In this document: positions 37,113-46,919 of the stretch, piece after piece
Position numbering within the stretch: the stretch's first letter is position 1
Layout: each line of letters starts with the position of its first letter
NCBI RefSeq assembly: GCF_947495925.1
Contig: NZ_CANMAU010000003.1
Coordinates: 186,001-250,000 of the forward strand
DNA from: an uncultured Algibacter sp.
GTDB lineage: Bacteria; Bacteroidota; Bacteroidia; Flavobacteriales; Flavobacteriaceae
Direction of reading: 5' to 3'
DNA: 64,000 nucleotides
Notes under the pieces: model-generated
The model's database searches: none
Told to the model about the DNA's origin: nothing
What the model saw: only the letters and a program-made list of their open reading frames with translations
Program-made: the position numbers and the translations under genes

Positions 37113-39596
37113 TTGAATAAACAGCAATTTTTAAACCATTTTTGTTTGAAGCAATTCATTGATGTAATAATACCCATCCCTTTGCAGAAGCTGTTTACTT
37201 ATGGTATTACTTTGGCTGAGGCTGAGTTTTTAGAGGTGGGCATGCGGGTTTCAGTTCCATTCGGAAAATCAAAAATATATACAGGTATAGTCTACAGAAT
37301 TCATAGTAATGCGCCTACGGCATATGAAGCAAAAGATATTCAGCAAATTTTAGATGATAAACCTGTAGTTAATGGTATACAGTTAAAACTTTGGAATTGG
37401 ATTTCTGGTTATTATATGTGCACTATGGGAGATGTGATGCGTGCGGCTTTGCCAAGTGCATTTATTTTAGAAAGCGAAACGGTAATAACAAAGATCGACG
37501 GAATTATTGATGAGTCCCTTTTAAAGGATGATGAGTTTTTAATTTATGAAGCATTGCACCATCAATCGTCTTTAAAAATTCATGATGTTTCTAATATATT
37601 GGATAAAAAAAATGTGCTTCCAATTATTAAAAGCCTAATTGAAAAAGAAGCTATTAGTGTAGAAGAGGAGGTTTACGAAAAGTACAAACCAAAACTGGTT
37701 AGGTATGTCAAGTTAGATACAAACTTTTCATCTGAAAAAGCGCTACATGGTCTATTAGATGAATTGAGTAGAGCTCCAAAACAGCGAGATGTTGTTTTAA
37801 CCTTATTTTCAATTTCTGCTAAAACTAAAAAACCGGTTAAGGTTTCAGATGTATTACAAGAGAGCGGAGTATCTAATTCCATAATAAAAGCATTAGTTAA
37901 CAAGGGGGTTCTTCAAGAATATCATATTCAAACAGATCGGGTGCAATATTCGGGGGAAGAAACAGTGTCGAGTAATAACTTAAACCAGTATCAAGAAACA
38001 GCTCTAGAAGAAATTAAAAATACTTTTGAAAAGCAAAGAGTCACGTTATTGCATGGTGTAACATCCTCTGGAAAAACAGAAGTATATGTTAAGTTAATTG
38101 AAGATATTTTATTAGAAGGGAAACAGGTGTTATATCTGTTGCCCGAAATAGCATTAACTGCTCAGTTAATCACTAGATTACAAAATTATTTTGGTGAACA
38201 AGTAGCTATTTTTCATTCTAAGTACTCTTTGCATGAGCGAGTCGAAGTTTGGAATAATGTATTAAATAATTCCGCGAAAGCTCAAATAGTAATAGGCGCA
38301 CGTTCCTCCATATTTTTACCATTTAGTAATTTGGGTCTAATTATTGTTGATGAGGAGCATGAACAGTCATTCAAGCAATTTGATCCTGCCCCAAGATATC
38401 ATGCCAGAGATACCGCCGTGGTATTATCTCATTTACAACAAGCCAAAACCTTGTTAGGATCAGCTACGCCTAGTTTGGAAAGTTATTTTAATGCAAGGCA
38501 AAACAAATATGGATTTGTTGAGTTAATGCATCGGTATAATAATGTCATGATGCCGGATGTGGAGCTGGTAGACATTAAAGATAAGCTGAAAAAGAAACGC
38601 ATGAAAGGACATTTTAGCGATAGGCTTATAGAAGAAATGACTGAAACATTAAATGAAGGGCATCAAATAATTTTATTTCAAAACAGGCGTGGGTTTTCTC
38701 CAATTGTAGAATGTGTTACCTGCGGACATGCTCCTCAGTGTCCTAATTGCGATGTGAGTTTGACCTATCATCAATATCGAAATCAGTTACGATGTCACTA
38801 TTGTGGCTATAATACTGCCATGCATAAAACTTGCGAGGCTTGTGGTAGCCCAGAAATAAACAGTAAAGGTTTTGGAACCGAGCAAATAGAGGAGGAGGTT
38901 AAATTACTCTTTCCAGATTACAAGGTAGCTAGAATGGATTTAGATACAACGCGGGGTAAATATGGTTATGAAAAAATTATTACGGCATTAGAGCAACAAG
39001 AGATTGATATTTTGGTTGGAACGCAAATGCTTACCAAAGGTTTAGATTTTAGAAATGTTAAGTTGGTTGGTATTATGAATGCTGATAATATGTTGAATTT
39101 TCCGGATTTTAGGGCTCATGAACGTAGTTTTCAACTTATGTTGCAAGTGTCTGGCAGGGCAGGGCGTACCGAAGAACGAGGCAAAGTATTAATTCAGACA
39201 TATAACCCACATCATAATATATTACAGCAGGTATCAGCTAACAATTATATTGATATGTATAATGAGCAAATGGATGATAGATATAATTTTAAATATCCTC
39301 CAGTTTATAAACAAGTAAAAATCACTTTAAAACATAAAGATTATAATAGGGTTGAAACTGCTTCGATTTGGTATGCTAAGTCTTTAAGGCAGGTATTTGG
39401 TGATTTTGTTTTAGGTCCAGAAGCTCCGCCAATTGCTAGAATAAGAAACCAATTTCATAAAAATATTTTGGTAAAAATTCCTAAAAAGCAATCATTAGCA
39501 AAAACAAAAGAAGCTATTATTAAAATAAATAATAGCTTCCAGAGTATAAAAGATTTTCGGTCGGTTAAAGTAATTTTAAATGTCGATAACTTTTAA
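37113..39596 (+). CDS. priA: primosomal protein N', replication restart helicase PriA (827 aa)
   Basis: A superfamily 2 DNA helicase that reloads the replisome at stalled forks. Walker A is LLHGVTSSGKTEVY, Walker B is LIIVDEEHEQSFKQ, and motif III is LLGSATPSLES. A zinc-binding insertion has pairs of Cys (CVTCGHAPQCPNC, CHYCGYNTAMHKTCEACG). Motifs V and VI are GTQMLTKGLDF and QVSGRAGR. The frame opens at TTG 37113 right after the DUF2147 stop; a second TTG at 37146 (giving MKQFIDVIIPIPLQ) matches the usual PriA N-terminus better, so the true protein may be 816 residues. No ATG start is available nearby. Confidence 0.94.
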   Translation: MNKQQFLNHFCLKQFIDVIIPIPLQKLFTYGITLAEAEFLEVGMRVSVPFGKSKIYTGIVYRIHSNAPTAYEAKDIQQILDDKPVVNGIQLKLWNWISGYYMCTMGDVMRAALPSAFILESETVITKIDGIIDESLLKDDEFLIYEALHHQSSLKIHDVSNILDKKNVLPIIKSLIEKEAISVEEEVYEKYKPKLVRYVKLDTNFSSEKALHGLLDELSRAPKQRDVVLTLFSISAKTKKPVKVSDVLQESGVSNSIIKALVNKGVLQEYHIQTDRVQYSGEETVSSNNLNQYQETALEEIKNTFEKQRVTLLHGVTSSGKTEVYVKLIEDILLEGKQVLYLLPEIALTAQLITRLQNYFGEQVAIFHSKYSLHERVEVWNNVLNNSAKAQIVIGARSSIFLPFSNLGLIIVDEEHEQSFKQFDPAPRYHARDTAVVLSHLQQAKTLLGSATPSLESYFNARQNKYGFVELMHRYNNVMMPDVELVDIKDKLKKKRMKGHFSDRLIEEMTETLNEGHQIILFQNRRGFSPIVECVTCGHAPQCPNCDVSLTYHQYRNQLRCHYCGYNTAMHKTCEACGSPEINSKGFGTEQIEEEVKLLFPDYKVARMDLDTTRGKYGYEKIITALEQQEIDILVGTQMLTKGLDFRNVKLVGIMNADNMLNFPDFRAHERSFQLMLQVSGRAGRTEERGKVLIQTYNPHHNILQQVSANNYIDMYNEQMDDRYNFKYPPVYKQVKITLKHKDYNRVETASIWYAKSLRQVFGDFVLGPEAPPIARIRNQFHKNILVKIPKKQSLAKTKEAIIKINNSFQSIKDFRSVKVILNVDNF

Positions 39597-39609
39597 TTTA
39601 GTTGGTTGG

Positions 39610-40305
39610 TTAAATATTATTTAAAGCATCAACAAGCTGGGTTTTTTTATTCCTACTTAAAGGAATTTCATAAGCGCCCACTTCAACATTTTTACTGTTA
39701 AATCTATCAATCTTATCTAGATTAACAATATAAGATTTATGAATTCTTAAAAACTTACCTTCAGGTAATTCCGCTTCAAAAGATTTCATAGTAGATAAAA
39801 CTACTAAGCTATTTTCTTCAGTAACTAATTTTACATAATCACCTAAAGCTTCAATCCACTTAATGTCCTTAATATATACTTTACGTTTTTTAAGGTTACT
39901 TTTTACAAAAATATGTTCACCATCTTCTTCTTTAAAGTCTTGAGTCAATCTATGTTGCTCTAAAGCTTTATCTACAGAAGTGTTAAAACGCTCTCTTGTA
40001 ATGGGTTTGTGTAAATAATCGGTAGCATCATAATTAAATGTTTTAAAAGCATATTCAGTTTTACCGGTTACAAAAATAATTTGGGGTTTGTTGTTTAATA
40101 CGTCTAAAAGTTCAAATCCATTTAGCACTGGCATTTCAATGTCTAAAAAGATTAAATCAACTTGATGCGTATTCAAACCATTTTTAGTCTCTAAAGCACT
40201 ACTATACTCCGCAATTAAGTTGAGAGAGGGGTGATTCTCTACTAACTTAACTATAGAGAGACGTTGTATTGCTGAATCGTCTACTACTACACAGTTTAAA
40301 GTCAT
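39610..40305 (-). CDS. LytTR-type response regulator (231 aa)
   Basis: A receiver domain (LNCVVVDDSAIQRL; phospho-acceptor Asp in LIFLDIEMPVLNG; Lys in DYLHKPI) is followed by a LytTR DNA-binding domain (IKWIEALGDYVKLVTEENSLVVLSTMKSFE ... FLRIHKSYIVNLDKIDRF). I start at ATG 40305, where the receiver begins; the longer frame to 40347 adds 14 residues with no homology. No histidine kinase gene lies beside it. It is convergent with priA and divergent from rpsF. Confidence 0.92.
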   Translation of the reverse strand: MTLNCVVVDDSAIQRLSIVKLVENHPSLNLIAEYSSALETKNGLNTHQVDLIFLDIEMPVLNGFELLDVLNNKPQIIFVTGKTEYAFKTFNYDATDYLHKPITRERFNTSVDKALEQHRLTQDFKEEDGEHIFVKSNLKKRKVYIKDIKWIEALGDYVKLVTEENSLVVLSTMKSFEAELPEGKFLRIHKSYIVNLDKIDRFNSKNVEVGAYEIPLSRNKKTQLVDALNNI

Positions 40306-40452
40306 AACATTTATATTATTTCGGTTAAGATATCGACAATAGTACAAAAAATTCGGCTAAAAACCAAAAATCATCGGTAAAGTGCTGTTTTTAACATAAT
40401 TTTAACATTTTTTATTGAATGTAAAAAGCTATGTAAATAAGAAGAAAGAATA

Positions 40453-40483
40453 TTGTGTAATCTATAGAAATTATTTATTTTTG
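40453..40483 (+). promoter_or_regulatory. Bacteroidota-type promoter of the rpsF-rpsR-rplI operon
   Basis: TTG at 40453-40455 and TATTTTTG at 40476-40483 have a 20-bp spacing, matching the -33/-7 consensus. CAGC follows directly, and the rpsF ATG is 31 bp downstream. The leader is too short for a large autoregulatory structure. Confidence 0.62.
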
Positions 40484-40514
40484 CAGCCAATTTTTAACAA
40501 TAAAAACGATTTTT

Positions 40515-40853
40515 ATGAATCATTATGAAACTGTTTTCATCTTAAATCCCGTTTTATCTGAAGATCAGATAAAGGAAACAGTAAAGAAATACGAAGATTT
40601 TCTTGTTTCTAACGGCGCTAAGATGGTATCAAAAGAAGATTGGGGGCTAAAAAAATTGGCATACCCAATTCAAAACAAGAAAAGTGGATTTTATCACTTA
40701 TTTGAGTACCAGGTAGCTGGAGAGGTAATAAACCCTTTAGAGGTTGAGTTTAGACGTGACGAGCGTTTTATGCGTTATTTAACGGTAGCTTTAGATAAGC
40801 ATGCTGTTTCATGGGCAGAGAGAAGAAGAGATAAACTTAAACAAAAAGCTTAA
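40515..40853 (+). CDS. rpsF: 30S ribosomal protein S6 (112 aa)
   Basis: The start [21 protein letters not shown], the middle [26 protein letters not shown] and the end [19 protein letters not shown] match ribosomal protein S6, which pairs with S18 in the 30S platform. The length is normal for this phylum. It is the first gene of the rpsF-rpsR-rplI operon, with 2 bp to rpsR. Confidence 0.97.
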   Translation: MNHYETVFILNPVLSEDQIKETVKKYEDFLVSNGAKMVSKEDWGLKKLAYPIQNKKSGFYHLFEYQVAGEVINPLEVEFRRDERFMRYLTVALDKHAVSWAERRRDKLKQKA

Positions 40854-40855
40854 TT

Positions 40856-41152
40856 ATGTCATCAATAGAACAACAATCAAAAGGAAAAAAAGACGGCGAA
40901 ATTAGATATTTAACGCCTCTTAATATTGATACAAACAAGACAAAGAAATATTGTATGTTTCAAAAAACTGGAATCAAGTATGTTGATTACAAAGATCCAG
41001 ATTTTTTAATGCGATTTATTAACGAACAAGGTAAAATTTTACCACGTCGTTTAACAGGAACATCATTAAAGTATCAAAGAAAAGTGGCTATTGCTGTAAA
41101 AAGAGCGCGTCATTTAGCATTGATGCCATATGTAGGCGATTTATTAAAATAA
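40856..41152 (+). CDS. rpsR: 30S ribosomal protein S18 (98 aa)
   Basis: Conserved S18 core: [39 protein letters not shown], then [35 protein letters not shown]. The C-terminal R-R-x-T-G-x-x-x-K-x-Q-R motif is diagnostic. An extra N-terminal stretch of about 15 polar residues is typical in Bacteroidota. Between rpsF and rplI. Confidence 0.97.
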   Translation: MSSIEQQSKGKKDGEIRYLTPLNIDTNKTKKYCMFQKTGIKYVDYKDPDFLMRFINEQGKILPRRLTGTSLKYQRKVAIAVKRARHLALMPYVGDLLK

Positions 41153-41165
41153 AATACACATAACA

Positions 41166-41612
41166 ATGGAACTTATATTAAAACAAGACGTTGAAAATTT
41201 AGGATTTAAAGACGATGTTGTAACAGTTAAGAACGGTTATGGTAGAAATTTTTTAATTCCTCAAGGACAAGCTATTTTAGCTACTGTATCTGCAAAGAAA
41301 GTTTTAGCAGAGAACTTAAAGCAAAGAGCTTTTAAAGAAAAGAAAATAGTTGACGATGCTAATAAAATTGCTGAGGCAATTAAAGCATTGGAAGTCAAAA
41401 TACCAGCTAAAGTTGGTACTGGAGATAAATTGTTTGGATCTGTAAACAATATTGATCTTGCAGCTGCTTTAGAAAAAGAAGGACAAGCAATTGACAAAAA
41501 ATTCATTACAGTAACAACAGTAAAGCGTTTAGGTAAATATACTGCTGTAGTGCGTTTGCACCGCGAAGTATCTGTAGATCTTGAATTTGAAGTTGTTGCA
41601 CAAGCAAGCTAG
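41166..41612 (+). CDS. rplI: 50S ribosomal protein L9 (148 aa)
   Basis: N-terminal L9 domain MELILKQDVENLGFKDDVVTVKNGYGRNFLIPQGQA, a long connecting helix (AENLKQRAFKEKKIVDDANKIAEAIKALEVKI) and a C-terminal RNA-binding domain (GTGDKLFGSVNNIDLAAALEKEG). Full length. Last gene of the ribosomal operon, followed 40 bp later by a strong terminator. Confidence 0.97.
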   Translation: MELILKQDVENLGFKDDVVTVKNGYGRNFLIPQGQAILATVSAKKVLAENLKQRAFKEKKIVDDANKIAEAIKALEVKIPAKVGTGDKLFGSVNNIDLAAALEKEGQAIDKKFITVTTVKRLGKYTAVVRLHREVSVDLEFEVVAQAS

Positions 41613-41652
41613 TTAATTAACAAATAGTTAATAAAAGCTTTAAATAAAGTTA

Positions 41653-41679
41653 AGCCACTCTGTTGAGTGGCTTTTTTTT
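41653..41679 (+). terminator. rho-independent terminator of the rpsF-rpsR-rplI operon
   Basis: AGCCACTC (41653-41660) and GAGTGGCT (41665-41672) pair perfectly around TGTT, followed by a run of eight T residues to 41679. Confidence 0.88.
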
Positions 41680-41691
41680 GTGCTATTTTTG
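41663..41691 (+). promoter_or_regulatory. promoter of the Oar-like receptor gene, overlapping the rplI terminator
   Basis: TATTTTTG at 41684-41691 fits the -7 consensus. The best -33 TTG is at 41663-41665, with 18 bp spacing, and it lies within the loop and 3' arm of the rplI terminator. The next gene starts 61 bp downstream at 41753. Confidence 0.5.
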
Positions 41692-41752
41692 TTAGTATAT
41701 GTGTTATGCTTGCATAGTATGTATTAGGACTAACTCAAATAATTTATTCAAA

Positions 41753-44700
41753 ATGAAAAAAACAAACCTTGCTATTTTCTTTTTATTTTTTGGATTTATG
41801 GCTTTTTCACAAGTCACTACTTCAAACATTAAAGGGTTAATTTTAGATGAGACATCAGCACCTTTACCTGGGGCCAATGTCCTTGCCATTCATACACCAA
41901 CAGGGACAAAGTATGGAGCTGCTACAAATTTTGACGGTCGTTACAATTTATTAAACCTTAGGGTAGGAGGACCTTACACGATTACGATTAGTTTTGTAGG
42001 TTACAAAGAACAAACCCTTAACGACGTTTACTTAAGTTTGGGTAATACCGAAAACATTAATGTGGTTATGGCAGAAGATAGCGAACAACTAGAGACTGTA
42101 GTAATACAAGGAACAGGTGGCACAGGGACGTTTAATAGTGATAGAACAGGAGCTGAAACAAGTGTAGGCAGACGCGAACTAACTAGGTTGCCTACTATTT
42201 CTAGATCCGCTTCAGATTTCACAAGGCTTGAGCCTACAGCCAACGGAAATTCTTTTGGAGGTAGAAATGATCAGTTCAACAACTTTTCGCTAGATGGCGC
42301 CATTTTTAATAACCCTTTTGGCTTAGATGCCGCAACACCAGGCGGACAAACAGACTCACAGCCAGTTTCTTTAGACGCGATTGAGCAAATACAGGTTTCG
42401 CTTGCTCCCTATGATGTTACCCAATCTGGATTTACAGGGGCATCAGTTAATGCTGTAACTAAAAGTGGAACAAATGAGTTTCATGGAACGGTTTATGGAT
42501 TTTATAGAGACGAATCTATGACTGGTAAAAAAATTAAGGGAGAAGAGGTAACTAGGCCAGATTTAAACCAATCACAATACGGTTTTGCCATTGGCGGACC
42601 TATTGTTAAGAATAAATTATTTTTCTTCGCAAATTTTGAAAAAGATGAGCGTGATGATTTAGGAACTAATGGCTGGGTACCAGATAGAGGTACCGGCGCA
42701 ATAAATGAGTCTAGAGTAACAGCAGAAGATTTAATGGCTGTTCAAAGCGCTCTGTCAACTTTAGGTTATAATACTGGTGCTTATGAAGGCTTTACATATG
42801 CATCAAATTCTACAAAGGGCATATTTAAATTAGATTGGAATATTAATGATAATAATAGATTAGCTATAATTTATAACTTTCTTGAGGCTTCTAAAGAAAA
42901 ACCGGCGCACCCTACAGCACTTGGTTTTAGAGGACCAAATGCCGCTACATTACAATTTCAAAACACAGGGTATGAAATCAATAATAATATTCAGTCTATT
43001 CAATTAGAATTGAATTCTACAATCTCAGAGGTGTCTTCTAATAAATTGCAAGTAGGGTATACGCACTTTGATGATTTTAGGAGACCATTATCAGTTCCTG
43101 CACCGACTATTACCGTTCAAGAGGATGGGTCAAATTATATCATTGCCGGTCATGAGCCTTTTTCTATTCATAACAAATTAGATCAAAAGGTATTTCAATT
43201 TACTGATAATTTAAACTTTTATCAAGGAGATCATACTATTACGGTTGGAATGTCTTTCGAGAAGTTCGAATTTGATAATTCTTTTAATTTAGGAGTATAT
43301 GGGGCTAGAGGTGTCTTTTTTCCTTCATATGGCAGTGTAGCAGATTTATTGGCTGATGCAGGACCGGGAGGTGGGTTGGAAGCTATGCTAAACGATGCAA
43401 CAGCCGCACACAATTCACTTGAATCTAACGGTGTTGGAAACCCTGGTGGATGGGCACTTGCAGAAACTAATGTTGGGCAATTAGCTTTCTATTTTCAAGA
43501 TGAATGGAACGTTTCAGAAAGATTTAAATTAACGGCAGGGTTGCGTTTTGATAAACCCCTTTTCTTTGATACTGCTCAAAAAGCACAAGAAGTTATAGAT
43601 AGAGCATGTTGTTATGTACCAGATATTCCATATGTAAACCCAAATACTGGAGAAACTGTTTTTCTAGACAATACGCAGATGCCAAATAACGATTGGTTGG
43701 TATCGCCTAGAGTTGGTTTTAACTATGATGTAAGAGGAGATAAAACCTTTCAACTTCGTGGAGGGACAGGATTATTTACCGGACGATTTCCTTTCGTATG
43801 GTTAGGAAACCAGGTAGCAAATCCAGAGGTGTTTTTCTACCAAGCTGTCGATCCAGATTATAAATTTCCGCAAGTTTGGAGAACAAACATAGGTACGGAC
43901 TATAAGTTTGAAAACGGAATTATATTAACAGGAGATGTTTCATATACTAAAGATATTAATGGAGCACATGTTCAGAATTGGGGTTTACTCCCTCCTTCAG
44001 GAACTCTACAAGGTGTGGATAATAGACCAATTTACACTTCTGACGATATTATTAATAATGCCTATGTGTTTACAAATTCAGATAAAGGAAGAATTTGGAA
44101 TGCATCGGTTAAAGGTCAAAAAACTTTTAGCAATGGCCTGTATACCATGTTGGCTTATAGTTACTTAAATTCTCAGGATGTAAACTCTATTGAAGCCGAA
44201 ATTACTGGAGATGCTTTTGCATTTAATCCGGCTTTAGGGAATGTAAACAATGATGTTTTGGCATTTTCTAAATACGGAGATACACATCGTTTTATTGGTG
44301 TGGTTAGTAAAAAATGGAACTATGGTAATGATAAATGGTCTACCACAGTATCTACGTTTTTTGAATATAGCCAAGGAGGTAGATTTAATTATACTTATGG
44401 CGGAGATATAAATGGGGATGGTTCTGGCTTGAATGATCTAATCTATATTCCAACCTCTAGCGATATTGGTCAAATGCAGTTTGCTACACCTAACGATGGG
44501 CCAGCTTTAGAGCGTTATATACAGCAGGATGATTATTTAAATGGAAGAAGAGGACAATATGCAGAGCGTTATGCTGCTTTAGCACCATGGAGGAGCAGAT
44601 GGGATGTTAAAGTTTTACAAGATTTTAGATTGAAGGTTTCAGAGAATAAAACAAATACGATTCAATTTAGTCTAGATATTTTAAATTTTGGAAACCTGTT

Positions 44701-44878
44701 AAATTCAAATTGGGGTGTTATTCAACAACCAAATAATGTCCAACCAATTGGTGTTAGTGTTGATGATTCTGGTGTACCAACATATTCTTTTAATCAAAAT
44801 CAAACGACTACTTTCGGTTTTGATTCAAGTTTGGCTTCCAGATGGCAGGCTCAAGCGGGTTTACGTTACATTTTCTAA
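41753..44878 (+). CDS. Oar-like TonB-dependent receptor / outer-membrane protein (1041 aa)
   Basis: Starts at ATG 41753 with a signal peptide (MKKTNLAIFFLFFGFMAFSQ); the longer frame from 41699 adds 18 unlikely residues. Next is a carboxypeptidase-regulatory-like domain (NIKGLILDETSAPLPGANVLAI ... FDGRYNLLNLRVGGPYTITISFVGY), then a plug-like region (RRELTRLPTISRSASDFTRLEPTANG, IEQIQVSLAPYDVTQSGFTGASVNAVTKSGTN in shorter segments) and a large beta-barrel ending in the C-terminal aromatic RYIF. This is the Oar architecture, not SusC: no SusD partner follows and the SusC signature is absent. Ligand unknown. It is monocistronic, between two terminators. Confidence 0.88.
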   Translation: MKKTNLAIFFLFFGFMAFSQVTTSNIKGLILDETSAPLPGANVLAIHTPTGTKYGAATNFDGRYNLLNLRVGGPYTITISFVGYKEQTLNDVYLSLGNTENINVVMAEDSEQLETVVIQGTGGTGTFNSDRTGAETSVGRRELTRLPTISRSASDFTRLEPTANGNSFGGRNDQFNNFSLDGAIFNNPFGLDAATPGGQTDSQPVSLDAIEQIQVSLAPYDVTQSGFTGASVNAVTKSGTNEFHGTVYGFYRDESMTGKKIKGEEVTRPDLNQSQYGFAIGGPIVKNKLFFFANFEKDERDDLGTNGWVPDRGTGAINESRVTAEDLMAVQSALSTLGYNTGAYEGFTYASNSTKGIFKLDWNINDNNRLAIIYNFLEASKEKPAHPTALGFRGPNAATLQFQNTGYEINNNIQSIQLELNSTISEVSSNKLQVGYTHFDDFRRPLSVPAPTITVQEDGSNYIIAGHEPFSIHNKLDQKVFQFTDNLNFYQGDHTITVGMSFEKFEFDNSFNLGVYGARGVFFPSYGSVADLLADAGPGGGLEAMLNDATAAHNSLESNGVGNPGGWALAETNVGQLAFYFQDEWNVSERFKLTAGLRFDKPLFFDTAQKAQEVIDRACCYVPDIPYVNPNTGETVFLDNTQMPNNDWLVSPRVGFNYDVRGDKTFQLRGGTGLFTGRFPFVWLGNQVANPEVFFYQAVDPDYKFPQVWRTNIGTDYKFENGIILTGDVSYTKDINGAHVQNWGLLPPSGTLQGVDNRPIYTSDDIINNAYVFTNSDKGRIWNASVKGQKTFSNGLYTMLAYSYLNSQDVNSIEAEITGDAFAFNPALGNVNNDVLAFSKYGDTHRFIGVVSKKWNYGNDKWSTTVSTFFEYSQGGRFNYTYGGDINGDGSGLNDLIYIPTSSDIGQMQFATPNDGPALERYIQQDDYLNGRRGQYAERYAALAPWRSRWDVKVLQDFRLKVSENKTNTIQFSLDILNFGNLLNSNWGVIQQPNNVQPIGVSVDDSGVPTYSFNQNQTTTFGFDSSLASRWQAQAGLRYIF

Positions 44879-44900
44879 TAAAATACCATATATATTCTTA

Positions 44901-44934
44901 AATTTGCGCTCCTATTTAGGGGCGTAAATTTTTT
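44901..44934 (+). terminator. rho-independent terminator of the Oar-like gene
   Basis: AATTTGCGCTCC (44901-44912) pairs with GGGGCGTAAATT (44919-44930), using two G-T pairs, around a 6-base loop. T residues follow. It lies between the receptor gene and the next gene. Confidence 0.7.
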
Positions 44935-44941
44935 ATATTAA

Positions 44942-45412
44942 ATGAAATACTCAAGACTTACAAAAGAACAATTTGAAGAACTTCATCAGGAGTTTATTAA
45001 TTTTTTGGCTACACAATCTATTACACATGAGGAATGGACTAACCTAAAACTTAATAAACCAGAACTTGCTGAAACCGAATTGGATGTTTTTAGTGATTTA
45101 ATTTGGGAAGGTGTATTAAACAAAGCTGAATATTTGGAGCATTTTTCTCCGCAGCATATGTATTTGTTCAAATTAGGTGAAGATAAAATGCATGCTATTG
45201 TTGTAAACGTTAAAAATGAAGCAATAGACATTACAACAACAGAAGGGTATAATTGGTTACGTGAAAATTTAATGGATGAGAATGTTGAGTTTTTACAGGC
45301 AGATAAAGACTATTCTGAAGATAAAAACCTTGATAAATTTAATATGATTGAACAAGGAGCGTCCATAACGAAAGGTGATTTGTATAGATATTTTGATAAG
45401 TTGATAAACTAG
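44942..45412 (+). CDS. conserved hypothetical protein, flavobacterial (possibly DUF6495) (156 aa)
   Basis: Starts MKYSRLTKEQFEELHQEFINF. It is acidic, without signal peptide or membrane segments, and combines helical N- and C-terminal parts with a central beta segment (HMYLFKLGEDKMHAIVVNV). I recall similar proteins upstream of hisS in flavobacteria, but the DUF number is from memory and uncertain. The gap to hisS is only 15 bp, so the two are probably cotranscribed. No function can be assigned. Confidence 0.75.
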   Translation: MKYSRLTKEQFEELHQEFINFLATQSITHEEWTNLKLNKPELAETELDVFSDLIWEGVLNKAEYLEHFSPQHMYLFKLGEDKMHAIVVNVKNEAIDITTTEGYNWLRENLMDENVEFLQADKDYSEDKNLDKFNMIEQGASITKGDLYRYFDKLIN

Positions 45413-45427
45413 ATTTAACAAGAAATA

Positions 45428-46810
45428 ATGGCTCAAAAACCAAGCATTCCAAAAGGAACAAGAGATTTTAACCCAAAACAAGTAGCAAAACGAAACTATA
45501 TTTTTAATACTATTCGCGGCGCATTTGAAACCTTTGGATTTCAGCCAATTGAAACTCCTAGTTTTGAAAATTCAAGCACTTTAATGGGTAAGTATGGTGA
45601 TGAAGGAGATCGCTTGATTTTTAAAATATTAAATTCTGGGGATTATTTGGCCAAAGCAAACTTTGAGGCTTATTCTGAAAAGAATTCAACGAAATTGACG
45701 GCTTCAATCTCAGAAAAGGCATTGCGATATGATCTAACAGTTCCTTTTGCGCGTTATGTGGTGCAGCACCAAAATGACATTGAATTCCCGTTTAAGCGTT
45801 ACCAGATACAACCTGTTTGGAGGGCAGATAGACCACAAAAGGGAAGATTTAGGGAGTTTTATCAATGTGATGCAGATGTTGTGGGGTCAAAATCCTTATG
45901 GCAAGAAATTGAATTTATTCAATTATATGATAAGGTGTTTTCATCTTTAGAATTGGAAGGGGTAACTATAAAGATTAATAATAGAAAAATACTTTCTGGA
46001 ATAGCCGAGGTAATAGGAGCTAGTGATAAACTCATTGATTTTACCGTTGCTCTGGATAAACTCGATAAGATTGGAGAAGAGAAGGTTAAAGAAGAGATGC
46101 ACTCTAAAGGTATTTCAGATGAAGGGATTTCAAAATTACAACCATTATTTACATTATCAGGTTCTTTTGAATCTCAAATCGAAAATTTAAGAAGTATTTT
46201 AAGAACATCTGAGGAAGGACAAAAAGGAATTGAAGAATTAGCCTTTATTAATAATGCGATCACAGAGTTGGGTATGTTAACCGCTCAATTACAATTAGAT
46301 GTAACTTTAGCGAGAGGATTGAATTATTATACAGGAGCTATATTTGAGGTCGCTGCTCCAGCTAATGTTAAAATGGGATCAATTGGAGGCGGAGGTCGCT
46401 ATGATGATTTGACTGGGATCTTTGGAATGAAAGATGTTAGTGGAGTAGGTATTAGTTTTGGATTGGATCGAATTTATTTGGTTTTAGAAGAGCTGGAATT
46501 ATTTCCAGAAACAGTTACCAAAAATGTAGAGGTACTTTTTATAAATTTTGGAGATAAAGAGGCTTTATTCAGTTTAAAAGCGATTAAACAGTTAAGGCAG
46601 TACGGTTTTAACGCAGAGCTATATCCTGATGCTGCTAAAATGAAGAAGCAGATGAATCATGCTAATAAGCGTTCTATTCCATTTGTGGTTTTGGTTGGAG
46701 ATGAAGAAATAAAATCGAATAGCTACACTCTAAAGAATATGGTTTCAGGGGAGCAAGCTCGGGTGTCTTTAGACGCATTGGTTTCTTCTATAAGTAAAGC
46801 AAGAAATTAA
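45428..46810 (+). CDS. hisS: histidyl-tRNA synthetase (460 aa)
   Basis: Class II aminoacyl-tRNA synthetase. Motif 1 region [17 protein letters not shown], the ATP/histidine site [12 protein letters not shown], motif 2 [22 protein letters not shown], the histidine-binding loop [14 protein letters not shown] and motif 3 [18 protein letters not shown] are all present. A C-terminal anticodon-binding domain follows ([24 protein letters not shown]). Full length. A bidirectional terminator separates it from the convergent decarboxylase gene. Confidence 0.97.
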   Translation: MAQKPSIPKGTRDFNPKQVAKRNYIFNTIRGAFETFGFQPIETPSFENSSTLMGKYGDEGDRLIFKILNSGDYLAKANFEAYSEKNSTKLTASISEKALRYDLTVPFARYVVQHQNDIEFPFKRYQIQPVWRADRPQKGRFREFYQCDADVVGSKSLWQEIEFIQLYDKVFSSLELEGVTIKINNRKILSGIAEVIGASDKLIDFTVALDKLDKIGEEKVKEEMHSKGISDEGISKLQPLFTLSGSFESQIENLRSILRTSEEGQKGIEELAFINNAITELGMLTAQLQLDVTLARGLNYYTGAIFEVAAPANVKMGSIGGGGRYDDLTGIFGMKDVSGVGISFGLDRIYLVLEELELFPETVTKNVEVLFINFGDKEALFSLKAIKQLRQYGFNAELYPDAAKMKKQMNHANKRSIPFVVLVGDEEIKSNSYTLKNMVSGEQARVSLDALVSSISKARN

Positions 46811-46878
46811 ATTTCGTACCGCTTGCACAGTATGAATACTCGAAACTCCATAAATAACTAATGTCTCTTTGGAAATTT

Positions 46879-46915
46879 CTTTTTTATGAAAAACTCAACT
46901 ATTTCATAAAAAAAG
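46879..46915. terminator. bidirectional terminator between hisS and the UDP-glucuronate decarboxylase gene
   Basis: A CT6ATGAAA arm (46879-46891) pairs with TTTCATA7G (46902-46915) around a 10-base loop. T-rich on one side and A-rich on the other, it can work for both convergent genes. Confidence 0.75.
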
Positions 46916-46919
46916 AGTG

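Noticed and set aside
41699-41752. ATG-led extension of the Oar-like receptor gene
   Set aside because: The 18 extra residues precede a complete signal peptide and would place the start very close to the promoter's -7 element.
41753-44878. Possible SusC of a polysaccharide locus
   Set aside because: The domain order and sequence fit Oar, no SusD follows, and the gene is 9 kb from the glycan operon behind several terminators.
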